Source: Aporhodopirellula aestuarii (GTDB lineage: Bacteria; Planctomycetota; Planctomycetia; Pirellulales; Pirellulaceae). Taken from it: a stretch of DNA of 64,000 nucleotides. The stretch lies in the NCBI RefSeq assembly GCF_023701485.1, contig NZ_JAMQBK010000060.1:264656-328655 (forward strand), written 5' to 3'. Of the stretch, positions 8,607-17,575 are shown piece after piece. Every line of letters begins with the position of its first letter. Position 1 is the first letter of the stretch. Below the pieces are notes generated by a model. It was not told the DNA's origin, made no database searches, and worked only from the letters and a program-made list of their open reading frames with translations. The translations under genes were made by a program, and so were the position numbers.

Positions 8607-10436
8607 TCAATTTTCTGGTTTGAACTGCATGGTTCCTCCGACGACCGGCAAGCTTAGGTGGGTGTGTTGAAGATCGATCGTGAGTTCAGTACCTGGAGTG
8701 GGATGCAGCGTAAAGTCTCGATCGCTTGAGAAGATCATCAAACCGATTTGCTGTCCTTTCGCAATCATCTGATCGTCTGGTTGGAGATCGAATTCCACAT
8801 CGTAGAACTGACCGGGGACCAGCGGTTCGCTCTCGCGTATTGATTTGGTGTTCTGTGGGTCCGCCCATCCGCGAGTGATGATATTGTCCGTAATCTTGGA
8901 ATGCTTTCCGTCGTTCCACGGCAGCGAGACCAACCAGACGCTTAAGTTCGCTGCCGGACGATCGCAAGCCATTCGCAGTTTGATGCGTGGTGTTCCCGAT
9001 AGATGAACCGGTTCGCTCAATTCAGGCGTGGTGTAGATCAAGCGATGTTCGGTGAATTCGGCCTGAGCAAGTGCATCGCCCGAGAAAGAGAAATTATCAA
9101 AAAGCGTTTCGGTACTCGGTTCTTCAACTGGAGTCAGTTGCAAACTCCCGCGTTGGGGAGCGCCTGCAACCGGATAAAACAAAACGTCTTTCGCCCAGGG
9201 GTGCGGGTATTCGGGATACTCGGTCGGATTGGTTTGTTCGTCGCCTTCGCGAACAATCCATGACTTCGAATCGTTTTCAACGCCGTTGTCTTCGCCATAC
9301 AAGTAATGAGTGAACCACCGATTCATCATGCTGATTGGTGGAGGTCCTCCGTGTCCGCCCTGATGCATAAACAGTTGGGTTTGAACACCATTCTTTTTCA
9401 AGGCCTGATAGATACGAATGCTGTGTTCCGGGACGACGTTCCAATCGTTGAACGCATGCGCCATCAGAACCGCCGCCTTTACGCCTTGAATTCTGTGCAC
9501 GTAATCGCGGGAGTACCAGAAGTCGTTGTAGTCACCTGTTACGCGATCTTGTTTTGCCTTCATGAGTTCGTCGCGAATGTGACAATCACAATACGCTTTG
9601 GTCTCTTCGTTGCCACCGCTATGGACGAAGTCATATAAGATATCGATATCTTCACCGAGATATCCGCCGGGATGGCGTACCAGTCCATTGGATCGGTAGT
9701 AATGGTAGTACGAGGTGTTGGGGGCCACTGGAATGATGACTTCGAGCCCCTCAACTCCAGTCGTTGCGGCTGCCAATGGGATCGTTCCGTTGTAGCTGGT
9801 TCCTGTCATGCCGACTTTCCCCGATGACCAATAAGCTTCGACAGGTTCACCCCCGAACGGCTCCGTGAATCCTTTGCCACGTCCGCATAACCAATCAATC
9901 ACTGCTTTCGGTGCAAGAGCCTCGGGATCGTCGCCGATCGTCGGGCATCCTTGCGAGAGTCCTGTTCCTGGGGCACTCGAATGAACGACGACGAATCCAC
10001 GAGGAAGCCAATCCTTGATGTGCCGTTTAGAGATGATCGGACGTGTGCCCTCTCTCTCAATCTCCGGAGCATCGGATCGTTGCGGCGGCTCGTCGCCCAG
10101 CTCTTGCCGGGCATCCCACAGATAAGAGTCATCGTCGCCCGTCGTGCCGGCAAAGTAGGGACTCGAGTTGTAGATCACTGGCAGTTTCAGTGATTGCGTA
10201 TCGGTTTGCGTGGGCCGTGTGACGCTGACGTGCATCCGATCCAACTTTCCGTCGCCATCCAAGTCGAACTCGGTTTCCACCCACAGGTCGTGGCGGATCC
10301 AGTAGTCAGAGTCCTCGAGTTCTTTAATGATTTGCGTCTCACCGTCTTTGATGACGGGAATCTGGACGTCGGCACCTCGGGTAGACGAGGTCATGAATAG
10401 CAATAGGGCTAGAGCGGACAAAAAGAGACGATTCAT
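8607..10436 (-). CDS. CocE/NonD family hydrolase (X-Pro dipeptidyl-peptidase-like)
   Basis: This is a serine hydrolase of the family that contains X-prolyl dipeptidyl peptidase and cocaine esterase. The frame extends to 10487, but the ATG at 10436 starts a clean signal peptide (MNRLFLSALALLLF) and gives 609 residues. The nucleophile elbow is GTSYNG (Ser 214), in an alpha/beta-hydrolase core. A candidate Asp lies in AFNDWN and a candidate His in HQGGHG. The C-terminal 200 residues form the usual jelly-roll lid (PVHLSGTPRIKL and following). Near the N-terminus is a DLDGDGKLD calcium-like loop, common in bacterial X-Pro peptidases. It is probably periplasmic or exported, cleaving Xaa-Pro dipeptides or esters. 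The gene is divergent from the sulfatase gene across a 538 bp spacer. Confidence 0.88.
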   Translation of the reverse strand: MNRLFLSALALLLFMTSSTRGADVQIPVIKDGETQIIKELEDSDYWIRHDLWVETEFDLDGDGKLDRMHVSVTRPTQTDTQSLKLPVIYNSSPYFAGTTGDDDSYLWDARQELGDEPPQRSDAPEIEREGTRPIISKRHIKDWLPRGFVVVHSSAPGTGLSQGCPTIGDDPEALAPKAVIDWLCGRGKGFTEPFGGEPVEAYWSSGKVGMTGTSYNGTIPLAAATTGVEGLEVIIPVAPNTSYYHYYRSNGLVRHPGGYLGEDIDILYDFVHSGGNEETKAYCDCHIRDELMKAKQDRVTGDYNDFWYSRDYVHRIQGVKAAVLMAHAFNDWNVVPEHSIRIYQALKKNGVQTQLFMHQGGHGGPPPISMMNRWFTHYLYGEDNGVENDSKSWIVREGDEQTNPTEYPEYPHPWAKDVLFYPVAGAPQRGSLQLTPVEEPSTETLFDNFSFSGDALAQAEFTEHRLIYTTPELSEPVHLSGTPRIKLRMACDRPAANLSVWLVSLPWNDGKHSKITDNIITRGWADPQNTKSIRESEPLVPGQFYDVEFDLQPDDQMIAKGQQIGLMIFSSDRDFTLHPTPGTELTIDLQHTHLSLPVVGGTMQFKPEN

Positions 10437-10974
10437 TGTTGCAAAAACCAAGGCGGGGTTGTTGTGAGACGTCATCAGCTTAGTCACACAATCGAGTGAA
10501 CTTCAAGCGACGATGGCTCTATCATTTTGATTTGGCACCGCATGTTGCGCATGACGAGTTCGTGCTGTGCGCGTTCATTCATTGAGGTGAAGATATTTTG
10601 CTAACGAACCTAAAACCGCTCATCAGAAAAATTAATCGACTGATTTTGTTCGACACACTTGCTTTCCAATAAGTCCAATTCCAAATACCTTTTTGGCAAT
10701 GAACTCAAACTGATCTGGCCGCGATTGAACCGATCTCGCTCGTGGTGGATCCGGGACCCATGACTAGCAGTCTGTTGAACTGATTAGCCACGCTACGTTA
10801 GCGGCGGTTCTTGATCCAACAACCCTGGATAATGTGCGCGTCGGATAATTGATGTTGGTGTGTCAATGATAAAATCAACGCCCCGCTACTTCCGAATGGG
10901 ATTTCGGAAAGGTTTGAGAATTAGTGCATCGTCCAATCTGTACGGTGCGTCGAACACCCCCTTGGGAGACCCTG
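10437..10974. other. Divergent intergenic spacer
   Basis: This is a 538 bp spacer between the divergent hydrolase and sulfatase genes. It should contain both promoters. No ORF with coding character, RNA gene or convincing hairpin was found. A near-match to a sigma-54 site at about 10532-10548 has an incorrect gap (see rejected items). Confidence 0.5.
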
Positions 10975-12690
10975 ATGATCCGCCTGCTTCTCATGTGCCT
11001 GTTTGCCGCGATATCGTCGATCGCGACGGCAGAGAAACCAAACGTTCTATTTATTTCATTGGACGATCTCAATGATTGGGTCGGATGCTTGGGCGGACAT
11101 CCTCAAGCACTCACGCCGAACCTTGATCGGCTTGCCGCGAGTGGCACATTGTTTACGAACGCTCACTGTCCAGCACCAGCTTGCAATCCATCGCGTGGTG
11201 CGATCATGACCGGCATCTCGCCACATGTTTCCGGTCTCTACGACAACCGACAAAGTATGCGAGGCCAAATGCCGGATGCGGAACTGCTACCCCGCTACTT
11301 TTCGAATCACGGTTACTGGTCAGCGGGATCGGGCAAGATTCTGCATTACTTGATCGACGCGAAGTCATGGGACGAATACTATCCACCCAAGGAAACCGAA
11401 GATCCATTTCCCCCTACGTTCTATCCGAAGAAGCGACCAGTCAGCCTTCCTCGAGGCGGTTCATGGCAATACATCGAAACGGACTGGGCGGCGCTCGATG
11501 TGACGGACGAAGAATTCGGTGGAGATTGGCTCGTGTCCGAATGGATCGGCGAACAGCTTTCTAAATCGCACGACAAGCCATTCTTTCTAGCCTGCGGAAT
11601 CTATCGTCCACACGAACCTTGGTTTGTCCCCAAGAAATATTTTGATCCGTTTCCACTGGAGGAGATCGAGCTCCCGCCGGGCTATCTCGAAAACGATCTC
11701 GACGACCTTCCGCCGGCGGGAAAACAACGCGGTCCGAACAGGTATTTCGCCCACATCCGCGATCAGGGCCAATGGAAGCAAGGCATCCAAGGTTATCTCG
11801 CATCCATCTACTTCGCCGATACCATGCTCGGCCGTGTACTCGACGCGTTGGAAAATGGACCCAACAAGGACAACACCATTGTTGTCCTATGGAGTGATCA
11901 CGGTTGGCACTTGGGCGAGAAGCAACATTGGCAGAAATACACTGGTTGGCGAGCATGCACACGCGTGCCTTTGATCCTGCGTGTTCCAAAGGGTGCACCG
12001 GGTCTGCCGCGAGGGACAGTCGCTGGCACGAAGTGTAACGCTCCGGTGAATCTGCTCAGTCTATTCCCAACCCTCACACAACTTTCCGGCTTGCCGGCAG
12101 ACGCCACTCATGACGGCCCTAGTTTGGTGCCGTTGCTCGATTCCCCGAATGCTCAGTGGCCACATGCATCGATCACGTACCTGGGGCGGCCTGGCAATTT
12201 TGGTGTCAGCGGTCGTCGCTTTCGATATATCCATTACGACAACGGAGATGAAGAACTCTACGACATCGAAACGGATCGCTATGAGTGGAACAATCTTGCG
12301 CCAAAGCACGAATTTGCAAACAGGATTGCGGAATTGAAAGCGCATCTTCCAAAGGAGTTCGCCGAATATGCAAACAACAATAGCGGCGAGTCACTGCCTG
12401 ACCTGAAATGGACTCCGTTTAATGGAACAGACAAACTGGTTTCGCAGCCCAAAGGTGACAAATTCGAAGTTCGAGTCAGCAACGAAGCTGGAGAGCCTAT
12501 CAAGATCTTTTCGATCGACAGTCAGGGAGAAAAGCACTCGTACGGAACACTTGAAACCGGCTGGAGCAAACCATACGAAACCCGTTCGGGGACCGTTTGG
12601 TTAGTTGCCAATGCCGAGGGCCAACCGTTCGGCTATTTCACGGTAGGCGACCAAGCCGCGCACGCGGTAGTCCCGATGCCGAATCCGTGA
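10975..12690 (+). CDS. Exported sulfatase (iduronate-2-sulfatase-like) with VHL-beta-like C-terminal domain
   Basis: The predicted reaction is hydrolysis of sulfate esters, probably on algal or host polysaccharides. The frame is open from a GTG at 10924, but the ATG at 10975 begins a signal peptide (MIRLLLMCLFAAISSIATA) and gives 571 residues. The metal-binding DD is at 30-31 (ISLDDLND). The formylglycine site is C70 in CNPSR, so a formylglycine-generating enzyme is needed. The second half holds the DHGWHLGEKQHW motif typical of the iduronate-2-sulfatase subfamily. Residues 494-571 are an extra domain that resembles the beta domain of von Hippel-Lindau protein, including IDSQGEKHSYGTL and WLV. 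The enzyme is expected in the periplasm or outside the cell. Confidence 0.93.
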   Translation: MIRLLLMCLFAAISSIATAEKPNVLFISLDDLNDWVGCLGGHPQALTPNLDRLAASGTLFTNAHCPAPACNPSRGAIMTGISPHVSGLYDNRQSMRGQMPDAELLPRYFSNHGYWSAGSGKILHYLIDAKSWDEYYPPKETEDPFPPTFYPKKRPVSLPRGGSWQYIETDWAALDVTDEEFGGDWLVSEWIGEQLSKSHDKPFFLACGIYRPHEPWFVPKKYFDPFPLEEIELPPGYLENDLDDLPPAGKQRGPNRYFAHIRDQGQWKQGIQGYLASIYFADTMLGRVLDALENGPNKDNTIVVLWSDHGWHLGEKQHWQKYTGWRACTRVPLILRVPKGAPGLPRGTVAGTKCNAPVNLLSLFPTLTQLSGLPADATHDGPSLVPLLDSPNAQWPHASITYLGRPGNFGVSGRRFRYIHYDNGDEELYDIETDRYEWNNLAPKHEFANRIAELKAHLPKEFAEYANNNSGESLPDLKWTPFNGTDKLVSQPKGDKFEVRVSNEAGEPIKIFSIDSQGEKHSYGTLETGWSKPYETRSGTVWLVANAEGQPFGYFTVGDQAAHAVVPMPNP

Positions 12691-12792
12691 GCGGAGATCG
12701 GTTGCCGAACTGTGCACGCGTCACCTTGAGCCGAGTTGCGTCGAGAGCGTGATTAGGCTGACGCTTGCCGGTTGAGCCCGCTTCGCGTCAAA

Positions 12793-12822
12793 GGTGTTTT
12801 GCGTCGGGGTGTTTTGCGTTGG
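12793..12822. repeat. Two-copy 15 bp direct repeat
   Basis: The sequence GGTGTTTTGCGTYGG occurs twice back to back (12793-12807 and 12808-12822) with one C/T difference. It lies about 70 bp before the ATG of the next gene, so it could be a regulatory site or simple slippage. There is no further evidence for a function. Confidence 0.5.
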
Positions 12823-12893
12823 CATGGACGACGGAGTAGCATGTCAGGCCTTCACTTAGCGCCCCCATCGCACTTCAAAAGTTGGTCACAGCC

Positions 12894-13619
12894 ATGAAAG
12901 TTATTGTTTTTGCCACATTTGTGCTGGTGAGCAGTTGTTTTGGTTCGGAGTTAGCCTCCGCAGAGGAAACTCGTACGTTGCTTTTCGAAGATCATTTTGA
13001 TCGAAACGAATCGCAAGAGGCCAAGGAGGAAATCGGAAACGGTTGGGCTTCCAACAGCGAGAAGCGGGCCAATGGGAACAAGCAAGTCGATTTGAGAGAT
13101 GGGGCGATGTACATCTATTTCCATGAATCGGCAGACCACGCCGTGTCGGTCACCCACCCCGCCGAATTCCGTGACGGACTGGTCTCGCTGCGGTTCATGT
13201 TGGAGGGCGATAGAGATAGCCTGGGATTGAACTTTGCCGATTTGAAGTTCAAAGAGGTGCACGCCGGGCACCTGTGTGTTGCGAAAATCAGCACGCAGTA
13301 CGTGCAGATCGATGACCTGAAAACGGGTGGAATGGCAGCCAAATTCTACGAATTGAAGAAGGCCAAAAAGTTGACGCCTGCGATGAAGGCCGAACTAAAA
13401 TCAAAGACCAAGCGGTTTCCAAACGAGCTCGAAACAGGCAAGTGGTACGATTTGAGCGTTCGCATCGAAGGCGAAACCATGACGGTATCGATTGATGGCG
13501 CGGAAGTCGGGGCGTTTTCGTCAGAGGGGATCGCTCATCCGACAAAACGTCTGTTGCGGTTGGCGGTTCCGAAGAATGCCGTCGTCGATGACGTTATGAT
13601 CTACTCGTTGTCGAAGTAG
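12894..13619 (+). CDS. Secreted lectin/glucanase-fold-like protein, function unknown
   Basis: The frame is open from a TTG at 12882, but the ATG at 12894 starts a signal peptide (MKVIVFATFVLVSSCFG, then ASAEE) and gives 241 residues. The mature part begins LFEDHFDRNES, then GNGW, and later has GKWYDLSVRIEGETMTVSI. This pattern of an opening D-x-F-R strand and a closing binding-strength strand is typical of concanavalin-A-like or DUF1080-like sandwiches, which bind or cleave sugars in planctomycetes. No catalytic EXDXXE motif is visible, so a carbohydrate-binding role is more likely than hydrolysis. It sits between a sulfatase and a ThuA protein on the same strand, which supports a polysaccharide setting. 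Confidence 0.7.
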   Translation: MKVIVFATFVLVSSCFGSELASAEETRTLLFEDHFDRNESQEAKEEIGNGWASNSEKRANGNKQVDLRDGAMYIYFHESADHAVSVTHPAEFRDGLVSLRFMLEGDRDSLGLNFADLKFKEVHAGHLCVAKISTQYVQIDDLKTGGMAAKFYELKKAKKLTPAMKAELKSKTKRFPNELETGKWYDLSVRIEGETMTVSIDGAEVGAFSSEGIAHPTKRLLRLAVPKNAVVDDVMIYSLSK

Positions 13620-13734
13620 TCGTCGCTTGCAGAAGGTGACTGGCGCCGGGCACTGACATACGGGGCGCCGTCATACGCGACTCCGAATCACCTCATGAAT
13701 TTCAGAACACACCCCCTCAGAAAATGACACATCA

Positions 13735-14619
13735 ATGAACTTTGTATCGATTCGCAAACTGAGCCTCGCTCTGGTCGCATTTTTTTCAGTGAGTACCCTC
13801 GGCGTGTCCGCAAAGGATGCGGCAACCGAGGCGGCTCCCTTGAAAGTGCTCTTGGTGGCCGGTGGTTGTTGCCATGACTACCAGACTCAGTCGCAGCTAT
13901 TGAAGGACGGAATCGAATCGCGGATTAATGCGGAGGTTACTGTTGTGCTGAGTAGCAACAGCACGACGAAGGCAACCTTTGAAATCTATCAATCGGATGA
14001 TTGGGCCGATGGCTTCGATGTCGTCGTGCACGATGAGTGTTCGGCCAACGTGACTGAGCGACCCTACGTGGATCGGATCCTCGCGGCGCACCGAAACGGC
14101 ACACCAGCGGTCAACTTGCACTGTGCGATGCACAGTTATCGCTGGGGCGATTACCGAGCGCCCGTGGAACCGGGAGCGGACAACGCAGCTTGGTACGAGA
14201 TGATTGGCGTCCAATCAACCGCGCACGGTGCGAAGTCTCCGATTGAGGTTGTGTACACCGACTCAGATCATCCGATCGCAAAGGGATTGGACAATTGGAC
14301 GACCATCGATGAAGAGCTTTACAACAACGTCAGAATCTTTGATGGCACGAGTGCGTTGGTTTCTGGTAACCAAATGACTCCGCCGAATAAGCAGCAATTG
14401 AAGAAAGATCCGAACGCATCCGCGAAGGAATCGACGGCGGTGGTCGCATGGACGAACCACTACGGTCCCAACAAAACGAAGATTTTTAGCACCTCGCTGG
14501 GTCACCAAAATGAGACCGTCGCGAACGCCAAGTACATGGATCTGGTGGTTCGCGGTCTGTTGTGGGCGACCGGCAATCTGTCACCCGACGGCACACCAAC
14601 GGCTTCATTGACGAAGTAG
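13735..14619 (+). CDS. ThuA domain protein, exported
   Basis: The protein has 294 residues, with a signal peptide over about residues 1-27 (LALVAFFSVSTLGVSA). The ThuA-like fold follows: LKVLLVAGGCCHDY, then DVVVHDECS, the HCAMHSYRWGDY segment, SDHPIAKGLDNW and VAWTNHYGPNKTKIFSTSLGH. ThuA proteins have a class I amidotransferase-like fold and are linked to sugar use, especially disaccharides such as trehalose; in planctomycetes exported copies are common but their reaction is unknown. The gene closes a run of exported, sugar-related genes on the plus strand and ends 22 bp before a strong hairpin. Confidence 0.88.
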   Translation: MNFVSIRKLSLALVAFFSVSTLGVSAKDAATEAAPLKVLLVAGGCCHDYQTQSQLLKDGIESRINAEVTVVLSSNSTTKATFEIYQSDDWADGFDVVVHDECSANVTERPYVDRILAAHRNGTPAVNLHCAMHSYRWGDYRAPVEPGADNAAWYEMIGVQSTAHGAKSPIEVVYTDSDHPIAKGLDNWTTIDEELYNNVRIFDGTSALVSGNQMTPPNKQQLKKDPNASAKESTAVVAWTNHYGPNKTKIFSTSLGHQNETVANAKYMDLVVRGLLWATGNLSPDGTPTASLTK

Positions 14620-14641
14620 TTCAGTTAAGCGCGAATACACG

Positions 14642-14676
14642 ATCACCCTTTGCTGATGATTTCTGCAAAGGGTGAT
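14642..14676. terminator. Bidirectional hairpin between ThuA gene and clpB
   Basis: The sequence ATCACCCTTTGC at 14642-14653 pairs perfectly with GCAAAGGGTGAT at 14665-14676 (12 bp stem, 11-base loop). It lies between two convergent genes. There is no long T run on either side, so termination strength is uncertain. Confidence 0.7.
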
Positions 14677-14705
14677 TGACGTTATATCGAGGGCGATGAA
14701 CCGAA

Positions 14706-17384
14706 CTAGGTTTTCCCCGCAAAGACAAACTGATCATCTTGGTAATCGATGTAGATCGTGCTGCCTTCTTCGTAGCTGTCTTTCAATAACGCTGTGGCGA
14801 GCGGGTTTTGTACCTCTCGCTGGATCACTCGTTTGAGTGGACGAGCACCATAGGCAGGGTCGTACCCGACGGCGGCGATTTCATCGATCGCTGCTTCGGT
14901 GAGTTCCAGCGACAGACCGTTGGCCGCCAATCGTTTTCGCAAGTCTTCGAGTTGCAATTCGACGATGCGTCGGATTTGAGTCTGTTGGAGCGGATGGAAG
15001 ATGACAATGTCATCGATACGGTTGAGGAACTCGGGCAAGAATCTTGCTTTGAGTGCATCCTGGACCGCGGATCGCATTTCTTCTTCGTCTCCGCCCTCGT
15101 CGGTAACACGCTGGATCACTTGGCTGCCGACGTTGCTGGTCATCACGACAACGGCGTTTGTGAAATCCACGGTTCGGCCATGCCCGTCGGTGAGTCGACC
15201 GTCGTCGAGGACCTGCAGCAAAATGTTAAAGACGTCGGGGTGTGCCTTTTCCATTTCGTCGAGCAGGATCACGGCGTACGGGCGTCGCCGGACGGCTTCG
15301 GTGAGTTTGCCGCCTTCTTCGTAGCCGACATATCCGGGAGGTGCACCGATCAAACGCGAGACGCTGTGTCGTTCCATGAATTCGCTCATGTCGATTCGCA
15401 CCATTGCAGAATCGTCGTCGAACATGACTTCCGCGAGTGCTTTGCACAGTTCGGTTTTGCCGACACCGGTTGGGCCGAGGAACAGAAACGATCCGATCGG
15501 ACGGTGGGGATCTTGGAGACCGCTGCGACTGCGCCGGACGGCGTCGGAAACGGCCGCGACCGCTTCGTCTTGCCCGATCACGCGTTGGTGCAGACGCTCT
15601 TCCATGACCAAAAGTTTGGCCCTTTCAGTTTCCATCATGCGAGACACGGGGACGCCGGTCCACGTGCTGACGATCTCGGCAATTTCCTCTTCAGTAACTT
15701 CCTTACGCAGCAGCCGACGCTGTTCGCGATCGGGTTTTTCCGTTCCATCGGAAGAGCTTGATTCTGTGCCGGGGGCCTGTTTGTTTGATTCGGAAGATTC
15801 CATTTCATCGATACGCGTCTGCAGTTCGCGTTGCCGCGTTTGTACCTGCAGCATCTCGCGATAGAGATCTTCGGGACTTTCACCGCGGAGTTGTTTCTCT
15901 TTCGCTTCGGCATCGAGTTTGGCGAATCGGTGTTGCAACTCTTCGGCTTCCTGACGAATCGACTGGACGTCGTCGAGGCCCATCTTTTCCGCTTCCCATT
16001 GCTCCCGCAGGCTGGCGAGTTCCGCTTTCACTTCGTCCATTTCCTCTTCGACCTCGGTGCGTTTGTCGACCGCGGAGGCTTCGGATTCATCGACGAGTTG
16101 TCGGTGCGCGAGTTCGAGTTGCCGAAGGCGTCGTTGCAAACGATCGATCGGTTCAGGCACCGATTGTTTTTCCATCGCCAAGCGGCTGGCCGCTTCATCG
16201 ACGAGGTCGATGGCTTTATCCGGCAGGAAACGATCAGCGATGTAACGACTCGACAGGTTCGCGGCGGCAACGAGTGCGCTGTCGGTGATGCGTACACCGT
16301 GGTGCGACTCGTAGCGAGGTTTGAGTCCGCGAAGGATCGCGATGGTGTCTTCGATGTTGGGTTCACCAACGAAGACTGGTTGGAAGCGACGTTCGAGCGC
16401 GGCGTCCTTTTCAATGTTTTGGCGATATTCATCAAGTGTCGTGGCACCGATGCAGCGGAGCGAACCGCGGGCGAGTTCGGGTTTGAGCAGGTTGGCGGCG
16501 TCGGCAGAACCTTCGGCGTTGCCAGCGCCCACGACGAGGTGGAGTTCGTCGATGAACAGCACAACGCCGCCATCGGAATCTTTGATTTCACGCAAGACGG
16601 CTTTGAGTCGTTCCTCGAAATCACCGCGGAATTTAGCACCAGCGACGAGTGCACCCATGTCCAAGGAAACGACGCGTTTGCCTTTGAGGCTTTGCGGGAC
16701 GTCACCTTCGAAAATTCGCAGCGCGAGACCTTCGGCGATTGCGGTTTTACCGACGCCGGGTTGGCCGATCAGAACGGGGTTGTTTTTCGTCCGACGCGAG
16801 AGAACTTGGATGACACGGCGGATTTCGTTGTCACGGCCGATCACGGGATCGAGTTTGCCGGTCTCGGCAAGTGCGGTCAGGTCGATACCGTACTTTTCGA
16901 GAGCTTGGTAAGTGGATTCGGCGTTGGGATCGGTCACGCGTGCGGAGCCTCGTATTTCACTGGCAGCTTTGAGAAGGTCGTCGGCGGTAACGCCGGAGAG
17001 TGACAGCAGGTTCTTGGCTTTGTTTTCAATTCTGGCCAATCCGAGCAGCAGGTGCTCGGTACTGATGTACTCGTCTTTTAGCGATTTTGCGGATTCATCG
17101 GCCGCTTGGAAAACCTCTTGCAATTTGGAGCTGACGCGAGGTTGGCCACCGCCACTGGTACGAGGCAGCTTTTCCAGTTCACTGGCGATCAGCGATTGCA
17201 ACGAACCGGTGTCGACTTTGAGTTTCTCGAGCATCGGTTTGGTGATACCACCGGACTGCGCTAGAGCCGCGGCGAGCAGGTGCAACGGCATGATTTCCGC
17301 GTTGCCTGCGGCGGTGGCTTGGGCCTGTGCTTCGGCGACGGTGTTCTGTGCTTGGGTGGTCAGTTTGTCGATTCGAAAGGCCAT
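14706..17384 (-). CDS. clpB: ATP-dependent chaperone ClpB
   Basis: This is a hexameric AAA+ disaggregase that pulls polypeptides out of aggregates with DnaK. The protein has 892 residues and begins [14 protein letters not shown]. It has the two-repeat Clp N domain (1-145), AAA1 with GQPGVGKT and VLFIDELH, the coiled-coil middle domain, AAA2 with GPTGVGKT and [10 protein letters not shown], and the small C-terminal domain ending near VFAGKT. It is about 30 residues longer than usual, because the end of the middle domain carries a low-complexity Ser/Glu-rich insert (around [19 protein letters not shown]) just before the [15 protein letters not shown] linker. It lies downstream of dnaK on the same strand but behind a dnaK terminator, so it probably has its own promoter. 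Confidence 0.98.
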   Translation of the reverse strand: MAFRIDKLTTQAQNTVAEAQAQATAAGNAEIMPLHLLAAALAQSGGITKPMLEKLKVDTGSLQSLIASELEKLPRTSGGGQPRVSSKLQEVFQAADESAKSLKDEYISTEHLLLGLARIENKAKNLLSLSGVTADDLLKAASEIRGSARVTDPNAESTYQALEKYGIDLTALAETGKLDPVIGRDNEIRRVIQVLSRRTKNNPVLIGQPGVGKTAIAEGLALRIFEGDVPQSLKGKRVVSLDMGALVAGAKFRGDFEERLKAVLREIKDSDGGVVLFIDELHLVVGAGNAEGSADAANLLKPELARGSLRCIGATTLDEYRQNIEKDAALERRFQPVFVGEPNIEDTIAILRGLKPRYESHHGVRITDSALVAAANLSSRYIADRFLPDKAIDLVDEAASRLAMEKQSVPEPIDRLQRRLRQLELAHRQLVDESEASAVDKRTEVEEEMDEVKAELASLREQWEAEKMGLDDVQSIRQEAEELQHRFAKLDAEAKEKQLRGESPEDLYREMLQVQTRQRELQTRIDEMESSESNKQAPGTESSSSDGTEKPDREQRRLLRKEVTEEEIAEIVSTWTGVPVSRMMETERAKLLVMEERLHQRVIGQDEAVAAVSDAVRRSRSGLQDPHRPIGSFLFLGPTGVGKTELCKALAEVMFDDDSAMVRIDMSEFMERHSVSRLIGAPPGYVGYEEGGKLTEAVRRRPYAVILLDEMEKAHPDVFNILLQVLDDGRLTDGHGRTVDFTNAVVVMTSNVGSQVIQRVTDEGGDEEEMRSAVQDALKARFLPEFLNRIDDIVIFHPLQQTQIRRIVELQLEDLRKRLAANGLSLELTEAAIDEIAAVGYDPAYGARPLKRVIQREVQNPLATALLKDSYEEGSTIYIDYQDDQFVFAGKT

Positions 17385-17493
17385 GGGAGTGTGCTCTTAT
17401 GCGTCGTGCGGTGGGGAGGGTTGCTAATCGCGGGGAGCCGTTTGGTTGGTTTCCTGTGAGTGCAGAGTGGTAAACAGTGTGCGGCTCAGTTCT

Positions 17494-17544
17494 AAAAAAA
17501 AGGCGAGCACTTGTGATGCCAAAGCTGGCATCACAAGACTCGCC
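17494..17544 (-). terminator. Rho-independent terminator of dnaK
   Basis: Read on the minus strand, a hairpin (outer GGCGAG/CTCGCC, inner 12 bp CTTGTGATGCCA/TGGCATCACAAG, 4-base loop AAGC; coordinates 17502-17544) is followed directly by eight T (17494-17501). This is a textbook intrinsic terminator 32 bp after the dnaK stop codon. Confidence 0.93.
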
Positions 17545-17575
17545 TGAAAGGATTAACGCCTAGAGGGCGAGATTC

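Noticed and set aside
10531..10548. Sigma-54-like TGGCACC-N5-TTGC site in the hydrolase/sulfatase spacer
   Set aside because: The gap between GG and GC is one base too long; sigma-54 is strict about this spacing.
15831..17003. 390-codon ORF on the plus strand opposite clpB
   Set aside because: It is antisense to a certain gene and has no recognisable domain; its length follows from high GC and codon structure.
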